A stretch of 64,000 bases of DNA from Kitasatospora setae KM-6054 (GCF_000269985.1 NC_016109.1:1426001-1490000), one strand, 5' to 3'. Positions 36,201 through 45,446 are shown, counted from the first letter of the stretch. Translations and numbers: made by a program. Notes: generated by a model from the letters alone, not told the origin.

Positions 36201-37629
36201 CAACTGGAACAGCTACGACCTGATCGCCCCAGGCCAGGCCAGCGGACAGAGCACCACCGCCACCGCCGGCGGCACCACCTACACCCGCACGATCCCCACC
36301 CTGTGGGCGAGGAGCAAGGCCGACGGAAGCCTCCACTCCTACAGCGTCACCCGCAAGGCGGACGGCACCCCCGACTACTCCGCCCTCGCCGATCCCGCCG
36401 CCGGAACCATCACCGGCGCACCGTCCGCCACCACCGGCGCCTACCCCACCGTCTCCTCCGACGGCGACCTCACCGGCGACGGCATCCCCGACCTGTGGGC
36501 GCTCGACACCACCGGCAAGCTCGTCGTGTGGACCGGCACCGGCACCCCGGGCAACGTCACCGGCTTCAACTCCGTGATCCCGCTGGCCGACCTGCGCACC
36601 CCGACCGGCCACTGGCCGCTCAACGACCCCGCCGGCAGCACCACCGCGGCCGACACCACCAACCAGCACCCCGGCCAGATCACCGGCACCGTCACCTTCG
36701 GCCAGGCCACCGTCGGCACCACCACCGGCAACGTCGCGACGTTCACCGGCAACGGATCGATCACCGCGCCGGGCGCGAACATCGACACCGGCAACTCCTT
36801 CACCGTCAGTGCCTGGATCAAGCCCGACGCCGCCCAGGGCGTGTCCCTGAGCTCCGACGGCGCCAACACCAGTGGGTTCATCGTGTGGCCCGATTCCGAC
36901 GGCCGCTGGTACTTCGGCTTGAGCACCACCGACTCCGGCTGGAGCTACGACCTCACCAACCTCGGCGTGACGTCCGCGGGGTTCTACCGAATCGGACGCT
37001 GGGACAAGATCACCGCCAGCTACAACGCGAGCAGCGGCATCATGTCCCTCTACGTCAACGGCGCCCTCGCCTCCACCGGCTACCACACGCAGAAGTCCGG
37101 CATCAACGGGCCGCTGACCCTCGGCCGCTACAAGTACAACGGCGCACCCAACTCCCCGTTCAAGGGCGGCATCAGCGACGTCACCGCACTTCCCCGGGCC
37201 ACCGACCCCTGGAGCTCCGAGGCCCGCGCCATCACCCTCAGCGCACCGAACAACGGCAAGTGCCTCGACCTCGCCGGAGGAACAGCCGCCAACGGCACCG
37301 CCGTCCAGCTCTGGGACTGCGACCCGAACCTGCCCGGCCAGAAGTGGTCCATCCGACCCGACGGCACCATCCGCGTCCTCGGCGGCTGCCTCGACGCGAT
37401 CGGCGGCGGAACCGGCAACGGAACGCCGCTCGAGTACTGGCCCTGCCCCGCCAACGGCCCGGCCGCCAACCAGCTCTTCATCCCGGTCGGCGACGGCTCC
37501 CTCTACAACCCGGCCTCCGGCCGGTGCGTCGACGTCACCAACGCCAACACCGCCAACGGCACCCGCATCCAGCTCTACAACTGCAACACCACACCGGCCC
37601 AACGCTGGACCTTCACCCCCGCCGCCTAG
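33221..37629 (+). pseudogene. secreted LamG/ricin-lectin multidomain protein with one frameshift
   Basis: The first frame (33221-34198) gives a signal peptide (ALTVGMLIAPAAQA) and about 300 residues (LPTRLKQGSGWADLDPTLHV, YANVLADVDLQV). After PIAPGEGP the frame breaks; the second frame continues GAKVAPIATQLTATSLDLTVG to the stop at 37629. One missing G in GGGGAGGGGCC (34140-34150) explains it. The second part contains a DNRLRE-like region (WYIDPSVNADSG), FG-GAP-like strands (GDLTGDGIPDLWALD), a LamG/concanavalin domain (SFTVSAWIKPDA, GRWDKITASYN) and a ricin trefoil (NNGKCLDLAGG, GQKWSI). Such proteins accompany RHS proteins in streptomycetes. It may be intact if the indel is an assembly error. 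Confidence 0.75.
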
Positions 37630-37697
37630 CGGCCCGACCCCCTACCCCGGCCCGACGCCGCCGGGCCGATATCCCCACCGAACCCGAAGGACACCCG

Positions 37698-37973
37698 ATG
37701 GCAAACCCGCCCACCCTCCCCGGGGGGCTCGGCAAAGGCCCCTTCGACGGCCTCAAGCCCTGGCAGCTCGTCCTCACCTTCCTCCCCCTCCTCCTGCTCG
37801 CCGGCGGCCTGATCGGCGGCGCCCTCGGCGGCGGCGCCAGCGCTGCCAACCTCACCCTCGCCAAGAAGCCCCTGCCCACCCCCTGGAAGATCCTGGCCAT
37901 GATCGGCACCGCGCTCGCCGCAGCCGCCGCGTACTTCCTCATCGTGGGCCTCATCAGCACTGACACCGCCTGA
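37698..37973 (+). CDS. small two-helix membrane protein
   Basis: Product of 91 residues with hydrophobic segments at about 23-45 (LVLTFLPLLLLAGGLIGGALGG) and 67-87 (ILAMIGTALAAAAAYFLIVGL). ATG seven nt after GAAGGA, 68 nt behind the LamG gene, so probably cotranscribed with it. No family recognised; a partner of the exported LamG/RHS proteins is a guess from position. Confidence 0.7.
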   Translation: MANPPTLPGGLGKGPFDGLKPWQLVLTFLPLLLLAGGLIGGALGGGASAANLTLAKKPLPTPWKILAMIGTALAAAAAYFLIVGLISTDTA

Positions 37974-37996
37974 CACCCACCCCAGTCACCAGCCCG

Positions 37997-38049
37997 AAGG
38001 CTCGGGGTCCTGCTCCACGCCCAGGGTGTGGAGCAGGACCCCGAGCCTT
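37997..38049. terminator. 22-bp perfect stem-loop
   Basis: Arms 37997-38018 and 38028-38049 are perfect complements around a 9-nt loop, 24 nt behind the small membrane protein gene. Very stable bidirectional terminator at the right end of the RHS/LamG block. Confidence 0.85.
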
Positions 38050-38087
38050 CCCTACAGGGGCGACTGCACTTGTTCGGATGATGCCGG

Positions 38088-38231
38088 TCAGCCGTCCAAG
38101 GTGAGTTCAGTGCCGACGAGGCAGCCATCGACGAGGTACGGGCGGTACTGGATCTGCTTGAGCCTGTGCTTGACGCGGGACACCGACACCGGAGCCGGCT
38201 CGGGCGGTCCGCCGCGCGGCCAGGGGATCAT
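38088..38231 (-). CDS. uncertain 47-residue ORF divergent from the permease
   Basis: The product begins MIPWPRGGPPEPAP and ends VKHRLKQIQYRPYLV, then DGCLVGTELTLDG. The C-terminal half looks protein-like, and the ATG is in the sequence shared with the start of the Nudix gene at 4495, which also begins MIPW. It may be a remnant of a longer gene whose 5' end accompanies the permease leader. No family recognised and no clear ribosome-binding site. Confidence 0.25.
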   Translation of the reverse strand: MIPWPRGGPPEPAPVSVSRVKHRLKQIQYRPYLVDGCLVGTELTLDG

Positions 38232-38299
38232 GGTCCGGTCAGCGCGTGGTCCCGGGGCCGGGCTCCGGGGCGGTCGGGTCGAGTGGGACAGGGAGCGGC

Positions 38300-39685
38300 A
38301 TGAACGTCGGGTTCGGGTGGAAGCTGCACGGGGACGGGCGGGCGCCGCGGCCCGGGGCGGTGGTGCGGCCGGACGAGCGGCTGTCGTGGGGGCGGACGGT
38401 CGGGCTCGGGGCGCAGCACGTGGTGGCGATGTTCGGGGCGACGTTCGTGGCTCCCGTCCTCATGGGGTTGGATCCGAACCTCGCGGTGATGCTGTCGGGT
38501 GTGGCGACGGTGTTCTTCCTGCTGGTGACGCAGGGTCGGATCCCGTCGTACCTGGGGTCGAGTCTGTCGTTCGTGGGTGTGGCGGCGGTGATCAGGTCGC
38601 AGGGCGGGGACGCGGCGACGTTGACGGGTGCGCTGCTGGTGGTGGGTGCGGTGTTGGCGGCGTGCGGGGCGGTGGTGCAGGGGTTCGGGGCGCGGGTGGT
38701 CCACGCGGTGTTGCCGCCGGTGGTGACGGGCGCGGTGGTGATGCTGATCGGGTTCAATCTGGCGCCGGTGGCGGCGGGGACGTACTGGCCGCAGGACCAG
38801 TGGACGGCGTTGCTGGTGATGGCGTTCACCGCGCTGGCGCTCGTCGTGTTGCGCGGGTTCTGGTCGCGGATCGCGATCTTCCTGGGGTTGCTGTTCGGGT
38901 ACGCGGTGTCGTGGCTGTTCGACCGGGTCTTCGGGCGGATCGACTCGCCGGTGGGCGGCGGCGCCTCGTCCGAGCACTGGCGGCTGGACCTGTCGGGCGT
39001 CGGCAGGGCGGACTGGGTGGGCCTGCCGTCGCTGCACGCGCCGAGCTTCTCCGCGTCGGCGGTGCTGGTGGCGCTGCCGGTGGTGGTGGCGCTGATCGCG
39101 GAGAACGCGGGGCACGTGAAGGCGGTGTCCGAGATGACGGGCGATCCGCTGGACGACCGGTTGGGCACCGCGATCATGGCGGACGGCGCGGCGACGGTGC
39201 TGTCGACGGCGGTGGGCGGTCCGGCGACGACGACGTACGCGGAGAACATCGGCGTGATGGCGGCGACCCGGGTGTACTCGACGGCGGCGTACTGGTGCGC
39301 GGCCGGCTTCGCGATCCTGTTCGGCCTGTGTCCGAAGTTCGGCGCGGTCGTCGCGGCGATCCCGGGCGGGGTGCTGGGCGGGATCACCGTGGTGCTGTAC
39401 GGGATGATCGGCCTGCTGGGCGCGCAGATCTGGATCCACAACCGGGTGGACCTGACCAATCCGCTGAACCTGGTGCCGGTCGCGGCGGGCGTGATCGTCG
39501 GGATCGGCAACGTGACGCTGAAGTTCACCGACGACTTCGAGCTGGGCGGCATCGCGCTCGGCACCCTGATCGCCCTGCTCGGCTACCACGGCCTGCGCGC
39601 CCTGGCCCCCGCCCACCTCACGGCGGGCCCGGCGGCGGACGGCCCGCTGCTGGACGAGGGCACCAGCACCTACGACGACGAGTGA
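38300..39685 (+). CDS. uracil/xanthine permease (NCS2 family)
   Basis: Product of 461 residues with about 12-14 hydrophobic segments. NCS2 signatures include LGAQHVVAMFGATFVAPVLMGL, then PPVVTGAVVMLIGFNLAP, the substrate-site segment VVVALIAENAGHVKAV and the strongly conserved GGPATTTYAENIGVMAATRV. The latter two favour a uracil-type proton symporter. ATG at 38300 is preceded by GGGAG. Codons 17-51 are present as an exact extra copy at 24061-24163, and the upstream region as a decayed copy near 4.5 kb. Confidence 0.9.
   Translation: MNVGFGWKLHGDGRAPRPGAVVRPDERLSWGRTVGLGAQHVVAMFGATFVAPVLMGLDPNLAVMLSGVATVFFLLVTQGRIPSYLGSSLSFVGVAAVIRSQGGDAATLTGALLVVGAVLAACGAVVQGFGARVVHAVLPPVVTGAVVMLIGFNLAPVAAGTYWPQDQWTALLVMAFTALALVVLRGFWSRIAIFLGLLFGYAVSWLFDRVFGRIDSPVGGGASSEHWRLDLSGVGRADWVGLPSLHAPSFSASAVLVALPVVVALIAENAGHVKAVSEMTGDPLDDRLGTAIMADGAATVLSTAVGGPATTTYAENIGVMAATRVYSTAAYWCAAGFAILFGLCPKFGAVVAAIPGGVLGGITVVLYGMIGLLGAQIWIHNRVDLTNPLNLVPVAAGVIVGIGNVTLKFTDDFELGGIALGTLIALLGYHGLRALAPAHLTAGPAADGPLLDEGTSTYDDE
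38349..38451 (+). repeat. right copy of 103-bp direct repeat
   Basis: Identical to 24061-24163, in direct orientation, 14,288 bp away; it lies within the 5' coding region of the intact permease gene. Identity stops at 38452 (T here, C in the left copy). Confidence 0.9.
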
Positions 39686-39692
39686 GCCCGGC

Positions 39693-40124
39693 TCAGTCCG
39701 ACTGCCCGTCGAGCCCGCAGTCGCGGCCGGCGTCGCCGCCGTCGAGGTAGTCCTCGTACACCGCGACCTTGTGCCGGACGATGTCCAGCGAGCGCCGCAG
39801 TTCGGCGATCTGGTCGAGGACGCGCTGCTCGTGGGCGCGCAGCAGGGCGAGTCGGCCGGGTTCGGTGCCGGCTCCGGCGCGGGCGAGTTCGGTGTAGCGG
39901 CGGATCTCCGGGATGGGCATGCCGGAGGCGCGCAGGATGGTGCACAGCCGCAGCCACTCGACGTCGCCCTCGGTGTAGCGGCGCCGTCCGCCGCTCGCCC
40001 GCCGGACGGGGTCGGCGAGGATGCCCTCGCGTTCGTAGAAGCGCAGGGCGTGCACGCTCAGGCCGGTGCGGGCGGCGACCTGGCCGATGCCGAGGGTCGG
40101 TGCGGGTCCGTCGGATGATGGCAT
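39693..40124 (-). CDS. MerR-family transcriptional regulator
   Basis: Product of 143 residues. Winged-helix N-terminus IGQVAARTGLSVHALRFYEREGIL, then RRRYTEGDVEWLRLCTILRASGMPIPEIRRYTEL, followed by a coiled-coil dimerisation helix (LLRAHEQRVLDQIAELRRSLDIV). The only Cys is in the C-terminal tail, so it is not a classical metal sensor. It is divergent from the aldo/keto reductase gene, whose promoter has the 19-bp spacer typical of MerR targets. Its stop is only seven nt after the permease stop (convergent). Confidence 0.88.
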   Translation of the reverse strand: MPSSDGPAPTLGIGQVAARTGLSVHALRFYEREGILADPVRRASGGRRRYTEGDVEWLRLCTILRASGMPIPEIRRYTELARAGAGTEPGRLALLRAHEQRVLDQIAELRRSLDIVRHKVAVYEDYLDGGDAGRDCGLDGQSD

Positions 40125-40177
40125 CCGGTCAGCATAGGAGCCCGCCGGGCGGGGGCCGCCGGGGGCCGCCCCGGGAG

Positions 40178-40208
40178 TTGATCTAGAGCCGACTCCAGCT
40201 CCTAGAGT
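40178..40208 (+). promoter_or_regulatory. MerR-type promoter of the aldo/keto reductase gene
   Basis: TTGATC (40178-40183), a 19-nt spacer, and TAGAGT (40203-40208). The spacer is two bases longer than optimal, as in promoters twisted open by MerR proteins. CTAGAGC and GCTCCTAG flank the centre as a near-palindrome. The divergent MerR gene is the obvious regulator. Confidence 0.65.
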
Positions 40209-40253
40209 GGCCGGCGGCGCGCCCCAGTGGACACGGACGGAAGGGGACCGATC

Positions 40254-41333
40254 ATGCGTTACCGGACTCTCGGCGGCACCGGCATCGAGGTGAGCACGCA
40301 CTGCCTGGGCACGATGATGCTCGGCTCGGTGGGCAACCCGGACCACGACGAGGGCGTGCGGCTGGTGCACCGCGCGCTGGACGCCGGAATCAACTTCGTG
40401 GACACCGCCGACATGTACTCGGCGGGCGAGTCCGAGCAGATCGTCGGCAAGGCGCTGCGGGGGCGGCGCGACGACGTGGTGCTGGCCACCAAGGTGCACT
40501 TCCCGATGGGCCCGGGGCCGAACCGGGGCGGCAACTCGCGGCGGTGGATCCTGCGCGCGGTGGAGGACAGCCTGCGGCGGCTGCAGACCGACTGGATCGA
40601 CCTGTACCAGGTGCACCGGCCCGACCACCGGACGGACGTCGAGGAGACCCTGGCGGTGCTGGACGACCTGGTCCGGCAGGGCAAGGTCCGGGCGTTCGGC
40701 TGCTCGACCTTCCCGGCGGCGGAGCTGGTCGAGGCGCACTGGACGGCCGAGCGCCGCGCGCTGCCCCGGTTCCGGACCGAGCAGCCGCCGTACTCGCTGC
40801 TCGCCCGGGGCGTCGAGGCCACCCTGCTGCCGGTCGCCCGCCGGTACGGCATGGGCGTGCTCACCTGGGCACCGCTCGCCTCCGGCTTCCTGACCGGCCG
40901 CTACCGCCGGGGCGGCGCGGTCGACCTGGCCAGCGGCCGGGCCGCGCTCACCCCGCACCGCTTCGACCCGGCGCTGCCCGAGAACGTCCGCAAGCTGGAC
41001 GCCGTCGAGCGGCTGGTCGAGCTGGCCGACGGGCTCGGCCGCACGCTGCCCGAACTCGCCGTCGCCTTCCCGCTCGCCCACCCGGCCGTCACCTCGGTGA
41101 TCCTCGGCCCGCGCACCGTCGAGCAGCTCGACGGCCTGCTCCGGGGCGCCGAACTCACCCTGGACGACGACGTGCTGGACCGGATCGACGCGATCGTCCC
41201 GCCCGGCACCGACCTCTACCAGCCGGACGGCGCCTGGCGCTCCCCCGCCCTCGCCCCGGCCGCGCTGCGCCGCCCCCGCGCCGACCGGGCGGCGGCGGAC
41301 CCCGGGGACGGCCCCGCGGACGCCGGGGCCTGA
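40254..41333 (+). CDS. aldo/keto reductase
   Basis: Product of 359 residues. The catalytic tetrad residues are visible: Asp and Tyr in NFVDTADMYSAGESE, Lys in LATKVHFPMG and His in YQVHRPD. NADPH-binding segments follow (GCSTFPAAELVE, TWAPLASGFLTGRY, SVILGPRTVEQLDG). It reduces aldehydes or ketones; the physiological substrate is unknown. ATG at 40254 follows GGAAGGGGACC. Likely activated or repressed by the divergent MerR regulator. Confidence 0.88.
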   Translation: MRYRTLGGTGIEVSTHCLGTMMLGSVGNPDHDEGVRLVHRALDAGINFVDTADMYSAGESEQIVGKALRGRRDDVVLATKVHFPMGPGPNRGGNSRRWILRAVEDSLRRLQTDWIDLYQVHRPDHRTDVEETLAVLDDLVRQGKVRAFGCSTFPAAELVEAHWTAERRALPRFRTEQPPYSLLARGVEATLLPVARRYGMGVLTWAPLASGFLTGRYRRGGAVDLASGRAALTPHRFDPALPENVRKLDAVERLVELADGLGRTLPELAVAFPLAHPAVTSVILGPRTVEQLDGLLRGAELTLDDDVLDRIDAIVPPGTDLYQPDGAWRSPALAPAALRRPRADRAAADPGDGPADAGA

Positions 41334-41408
41334 CCGGTCGGGACGGCGGCCGGCCCCGGCGGCCGGGCGCAGGCCGTGCCGGACGGGCGCAGGCCGTGGC
41401 GCGGTCCG

Positions 41409-42233
41409 TCAGTCGGACGCCGACGCCTCCCGCAGGGTGCGGGACAGCTCGCCGCGCAGCCGGGCGAACTCGGCGGTGCCGCGCAGCGCGGCCGGGTCGG
41501 TGGCGGCGTCCCGGGGGAGGTCGACGGGCAGGTCGGCGACCACCCGGCCGGGGTTCGCGGCCATCACCAGGACCCGGGAGCCGAGCAGTACCGCCTCGTC
41601 CACCGAGTGCGTGACGAACAGGACGGCGGTGCCGGCCTCGGCGGTGAGGGTGCGCAGTTCCTCCTGGAGGCGCTCGCGGGTGAGCGCGTCCAGCGCGGCG
41701 AACGGCTCGTCGAGCAGCAGCAGCCGGGGGCGGCCGGCCAGTGCGCGGGCGATCGCGACCCGCTGCTGCTGGCCGCCGGAGAGCTCCCAGGTGCGCCGCC
41801 CGGCGTAGCCGGACAGGCCGACCAGGTCGAGCAACTCGGCGGTGCGGGCGGCCCGTTCGGCCCGGGGCAGGCCGTGCCGGGCGAGCGCGAAGGCCAGGTT
41901 CCCGCCGACCGTGCGCCACGGGAACAGCCGGGGCTGCTGGAACACCAGCCCGGTGCCGTGCCCGGTCCGGGGCGGCCCGCCGTGCACCGCCGCCGTCCCC
42001 TCGACGGCCCGCTCGAACCCGGCGACCACCCGCAGCAGGGTGGTCTTGCCGCAGCCGGACGGGCCGACCAGGACGGTGAACTCGCCCTCGGCGACGGTCA
42101 GCGAGACGTCCGAGACGGCGGTCACGGACGCCCCGCCGCGCCCCCGGTAGCGGACCGTGACGTCGGTCAACTCGACGGCGGCGGAAGCCCGTTCGGCGAC
42201 GGGTGCCCGTTCGGCGATGTCAGCCGGCGGCAC
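41409..42233 (-). CDS. ssuB: sulfonate/nitrate-type ABC transporter ATPase
   Basis: Product of 274 residues of the SsuB/TauB/NrtD group: Walker A GPSGCGKTT, Q-loop VFQQPRLFPWRTVGGN, signature LSGGQQQRVAIARAL, Walker B LLLLDEPFAALD, and THSVDEAVLLGSRVLVM. The start GTG lies within the last codons of the binding-protein gene (14-nt overlap), so it is coupled. It is the last gene of a four-gene operon running leftwards from 45368. The symbol reflects family and context, not proven substrate. Confidence 0.85.
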   Translation of the reverse strand: MPPADIAERAPVAERASAAVELTDVTVRYRGRGGASVTAVSDVSLTVAEGEFTVLVGPSGCGKTTLLRVVAGFERAVEGTAAVHGGPPRTGHGTGLVFQQPRLFPWRTVGGNLAFALARHGLPRAERAARTAELLDLVGLSGYAGRRTWELSGGQQQRVAIARALAGRPRLLLLDEPFAALDALTRERLQEELRTLTAEAGTAVLFVTHSVDEAVLLGSRVLVMAANPGRVVADLPVDLPRDAATDPAALRGTAEFARLRGELSRTLREASASD

Positions 42234-43263
42234 GGGACAGCTCCTCGACGGCCAGCGACTTGGCGAACACCGAGGCGTCCGGCACCGCGTCGACCTTCTG
42301 CTGGCCCTTCAGGAACACCGCGGCGTCGTGCAGGTTGTCGGCGAGCTTGCCGGGCGCGCCGGGCTTGCCGAGGTACTCGGGACCGGCCTGCTCGGCGGCG
42401 GTGAGCAGGACCAGCTGCTTGAGCTGGGCGAGCGCGTCGGCCGGGCTGAGGTTGAGCTGCTTGGCGATCGAGGCGGCGGCCTGCTCGGGGTCGCTCTTGG
42501 CGAGCTTGACGGCCTGGTCCTCGGCCTTCAGCCAGGCGGTGACGATCTCCGGGTGGGCCTGCGCGAAGGCGTTGGTGACCACGCCGAGGTCGGCGGTGCG
42601 CTTGCCCTGCTCGGCGAGCTGACGGCTGGTCACCAGCACCTTGCCGTCCTTCTCCAGCTCGGTGAGGGTGGGCGTCCAGGTGTAGGCGGCGTCGATGTCG
42701 CCGCGCTTCCAGGCGGCCAGCGCGTCCTGCGGCTGGAGGTCGATGACGTTGACCTTCGCCGGGTCGACGCCGGCCGCCTGGAGCGCGGCGAGCAGCGAGT
42801 AGTGCGAGGTGGAGCCGAACGGGGTGGCGACCTTCTTGCCGACCAGCTGGCCGACCCCGGTGATGCCGCCGCGGGCGACCAGCGCCTCGTTCTCGCCGAT
42901 CAGGTCGTGCACCCAGAGCACCTTGTACGGGATGTTCAGCGGCGCGGACAGGCCCTTGGTGACGGGGCTGGAGCCGGCCAGGCCGAGGTCGACCGAGCCG
43001 GCCAGCACGGCGGTGTTCACGTCGCCGCCGGAGTCGAACTTCACCCACTTGATGTCGGCGTCGGGCAGCGCCTGCTCCAGCAGCCGCTTGTCCTTCACCA
43101 CCAGGTCGGCGTTGGGTATCTCCTGGTAGGCGATCCGGACGGTCGTTCTGCCCTTGCCGTCGGAGCTTCCGGCCCCGGAACTGGAGCAGGCGGTGGCCGC
43201 GGCGGTCAGCAGGACGGCGCTCGCGGCGGTGGCGGCAGCGCGCAGGACGGTACGGCGGTTCAT
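42220..43263 (-). CDS. ssuA: aliphatic sulfonate-binding lipoprotein
   Basis: Product of 347 residues with an Arg-rich N-terminus (MNRRTVLRAAATAASAV) and a lipobox ending ATAC near residue 26; a Tat-exported lipoprotein is possible. The NMT1/SsuA fold is recognised by VRIAYQEIPNADLVVKDK, then VDLGLAGSSPVTKGLSAPLNIPYK, GGITGVGQLVGKKVATPFGST and the DALAAWKRGDIDAAYTW segment. It delivers sulfonates such as taurine or alkanesulfonates to the permease. Its upstream neighbour is the permease gene, 60 nt away. Confidence 0.82.
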   Translation of the reverse strand: MNRRTVLRAAATAASAVLLTAAATACSSSGAGSSDGKGRTTVRIAYQEIPNADLVVKDKRLLEQALPDADIKWVKFDSGGDVNTAVLAGSVDLGLAGSSPVTKGLSAPLNIPYKVLWVHDLIGENEALVARGGITGVGQLVGKKVATPFGSTSHYSLLAALQAAGVDPAKVNVIDLQPQDALAAWKRGDIDAAYTWTPTLTELEKDGKVLVTSRQLAEQGKRTADLGVVTNAFAQAHPEIVTAWLKAEDQAVKLAKSDPEQAAASIAKQLNLSPADALAQLKQLVLLTAAEQAGPEYLGKPGAPGKLADNLHDAAVFLKGQQKVDAVPDASVFAKSLAVEELSRAAG

Positions 43264-43323
43264 GGTGGACTCCGTTGGTCTGACGGTGAGTTGAGTGGAG
43301 TTGGCGGTGCGGTGACCGGGTGG

Positions 43324-44181
43324 TCAGGCGCGGCCGCGCCAGGGCACGGCGAGCCGTTCGACGGCCTTGAGCAGGCCGTCCAGGACGATGCCGGACAGGC
43401 CGATGGTGATGATCCCGGCGAGCACGACGGCGGTCTGGTTGTAGCGCTGGGCGTCGCGGATCATGCCGCCGATGCCGGGCACGCCGTTGATCGTCTCGGC
43501 GGCCACCACCGAGGTGTAGGCGACGCCGACGGCGATCCGGACGCCGGTGAGGATCTCCGGCAGCGCGGCGGGCAGCACCACCCCGCCGAGCAGCGACCAG
43601 CGGCCCGCGCCGAGCGCCCGGGCCGCCTCCAGCAGGTCGCCGGGGACGCCTCGGACGGCGGCCGCGGTGGCGGCGGCGACCGGCGGCAGCGCGGCGATCA
43701 GCAGCAGCCAGACCTTCGGCGACTCGTCGATGCCGAACCAGATCACCAGCAGGCTCAGGTAGGCCAGCGGCGGCAGGGTGCGCAGGAAGGTGACGGCGGG
43801 CTCCAGCACCACCGCGACCGGCCGCAGGGTGCCGATCGCCAGGCCCAGCGCGGTGCCGAACAGCACGGCCCAGCCGGTGCCCTGGGCGATCCGGCGCAGG
43901 CTCGCGGCGAGGTGCTCGCCGAGCAGGTGGCCGCTGTAGCCGCGGACACCGTCGTGCACGGTCGAGGCCAGCACGAACTGGTGCCACACCTCGCCCGGCG
44001 AGGGCACCAACGCCCGCGGCCAGAGCTCCAGTTGGACGACCAGCTGCCAGCCGGCCAGCAGCGCGGCGAGCGCGAGCGCGCGCAGCGCCGTCCAGCGCAG
44101 CGCCTCGGCGAAGCGCTTGCGCGCGGCGCTCCCGGCCCCGGCCGCTGCCCCGGCCTTCACGGCCATGCCCACCGCGCTCAC
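43324..44181 (-). CDS. ssuC: sulfonate ABC transporter permease
   Basis: Product of 285 residues of the SsuC/TauC family. About six membrane helices start after a charged N-terminus. The EAA loop reads LLEAARALGAGRWSLLGGVVLPAALPEILTG, and VAAETINGVPGIGGMIRDAQRYNQT is characteristic of this group. The GTG start overlaps the stop of the monooxygenase gene (GTGA); an ATG five codons later is possible. It forms the membrane channel of the operon's transporter. Confidence 0.85.
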   Translation of the reverse strand: MSAVGMAVKAGAAAGAGSAARKRFAEALRWTALRALALAALLAGWQLVVQLELWPRALVPSPGEVWHQFVLASTVHDGVRGYSGHLLGEHLAASLRRIAQGTGWAVLFGTALGLAIGTLRPVAVVLEPAVTFLRTLPPLAYLSLLVIWFGIDESPKVWLLLIAALPPVAAATAAAVRGVPGDLLEAARALGAGRWSLLGGVVLPAALPEILTGVRIAVGVAYTSVVAAETINGVPGIGGMIRDAQRYNQTAVVLAGIITIGLSGIVLDGLLKAVERLAVPWRGRA

Positions 44182-45368
44182 ACCGCACCCCGCCCGGCGG
44201 CGAGCGCCGCGTCCTGCTCGGCGGCGAGCTGCGCCGCGTCCTGCCCGGCGGCGAGCGCGCGGACCCGGGGCACGACCTCCTCGCCTACCCGGTACGCCTC
44301 CTCCAGGTGCGGGTAGCCGGAGAGGATGAACTCGTCGACGCCCAGCGCCCGGTACTCGGCGAGCCGGGCGGCGACCTCGTCGTGCGAGCCGACCAGCGCG
44401 GTGCCGGCGCCCTCCCGGACGAGGCCGATGCCGGCCCACAGGTTGGGGGCGACCAGCAGGTCGCGGGCGGTGGCGGTGCCGCCGCCGTGCAGGGCGGCCA
44501 TCCGGGCCTGGCCGGTGGAGTCCATCGCGGCGAACCGGGCCTGGCTGGCGCGGACAGCCGCCGGGTCGATGCCGGCCAGGATCCGGTCGGCCTCGGCCCA
44601 CGCCTGTTCGGCGGTGTCGCGGGCGATGACGTGCAGCCGCAGTCCGTAGCTCAGCGTGCGGCCCTGTTCGGCGGCGATGGCGCGCAGCCTGGTGATCCGT
44701 TCGCCGATCGCCACCGGCGGTTCGCCCCAAAGGAGTTGGACGTCGGCGCGGCGGGCGGCGACCTGTTCGGCGGCGGGCGAGGCGCCGCCGAAGTACAGCG
44801 GGACGGGGTGGTCGACGGCGGGGTCGACGAGCTGGGCGTCGTCGAGGTGCAGGTGCTCGCCCCGCCGGTCGACGCGCTTGCCGTCGAGCAGGTCGCGCAG
44901 CGCGGCCATCACCTCGTCGGTGCGGGCGTAGCGCTCGTCGTGGGCCAGGTGGTCGCCGTAGGCGCGCTGCTCGGCGGGGTCGCCGCCGGTGACGACGTTC
45001 AGCCGGAGCCGGCCGCCGGCCAACCGGCGGAAGGTGTCGGCCTGTTGGGCGAGCAGGGTGGGGCTGGCGAAGCCGGCCCGGAAGGCGACCAGGAAGCCGA
45101 TCCGGCTGGTGTGCTGGGTGAGCGCGGAGGCGAGGATCCACGGGTCGACGCAGCCGAGCCCGACCGGGGCCAGCAGCGCGCCGAACCCGGCCTGCTCGGC
45201 GGCCTTGGCGACCTGGGCGAGGTAGCCGACGTCGGCGGGCCGGCGGGTCGCGGAGCCGGTGCGGCCCTGCACGGCGGTGACGCCGCCGGGGTCGCGGCCG
45301 TCGCCGCCGGTGGGCAGGAACCAGTGGAACTCGGGGGCGCGGGGAGGCACGGGGGTGCGGGGAGACAC
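44178..45368 (-). CDS. ssuD: FMNH2-dependent alkanesulfonate monooxygenase (LLM class)
   Basis: Product of 396 residues, somewhat longer than typical SsuD because of a C-terminal Ala-rich tail. Family features: FHWFLPTGGDGRDPGG, the flavin-binding strand region GLGCVDPWILASALTQHTSRIGFLVAFRAGFASPTLLAQQADT, LRLNVVTGGDPAEQRAYGDHL, and VPLYFGGASPAAEQVAARRADVQLLWGEPP. The reaction splits an alkanesulfonate into aldehyde and sulfite. GTG at 45368 follows GAGGA. First gene of the operon, behind a Cys-rich leader peptide and a long stem-loop. Confidence 0.88.
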   Translation of the reverse strand: MSPRTPVPPRAPEFHWFLPTGGDGRDPGGVTAVQGRTGSATRRPADVGYLAQVAKAAEQAGFGALLAPVGLGCVDPWILASALTQHTSRIGFLVAFRAGFASPTLLAQQADTFRRLAGGRLRLNVVTGGDPAEQRAYGDHLAHDERYARTDEVMAALRDLLDGKRVDRRGEHLHLDDAQLVDPAVDHPVPLYFGGASPAAEQVAARRADVQLLWGEPPVAIGERITRLRAIAAEQGRTLSYGLRLHVIARDTAEQAWAEADRILAGIDPAAVRASQARFAAMDSTGQARMAALHGGGTATARDLLVAPNLWAGIGLVREGAGTALVGSHDEVAARLAEYRALGVDEFILSGYPHLEEAYRVGEEVVPRVRALAAGQDAAQLAAEQDAALAAGRGAV

Positions 45369-45446
45369 GGGATCCTCTTCTCCGGGGGTGGCCGGGGCAG
45401 GGGCGGAGCAGGTGGCGGAGCGGGGTGCGGGGGCGGGTCGGTGCGC

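Noticed and set aside
38344..38457. Reading the 103-bp repeats as simple attL/attR sites of an active element
   Set aside because: The integrase is truncated, no excisionase was seen, and the left flank lacks the permease leader; only an island-like arrangement can be claimed.
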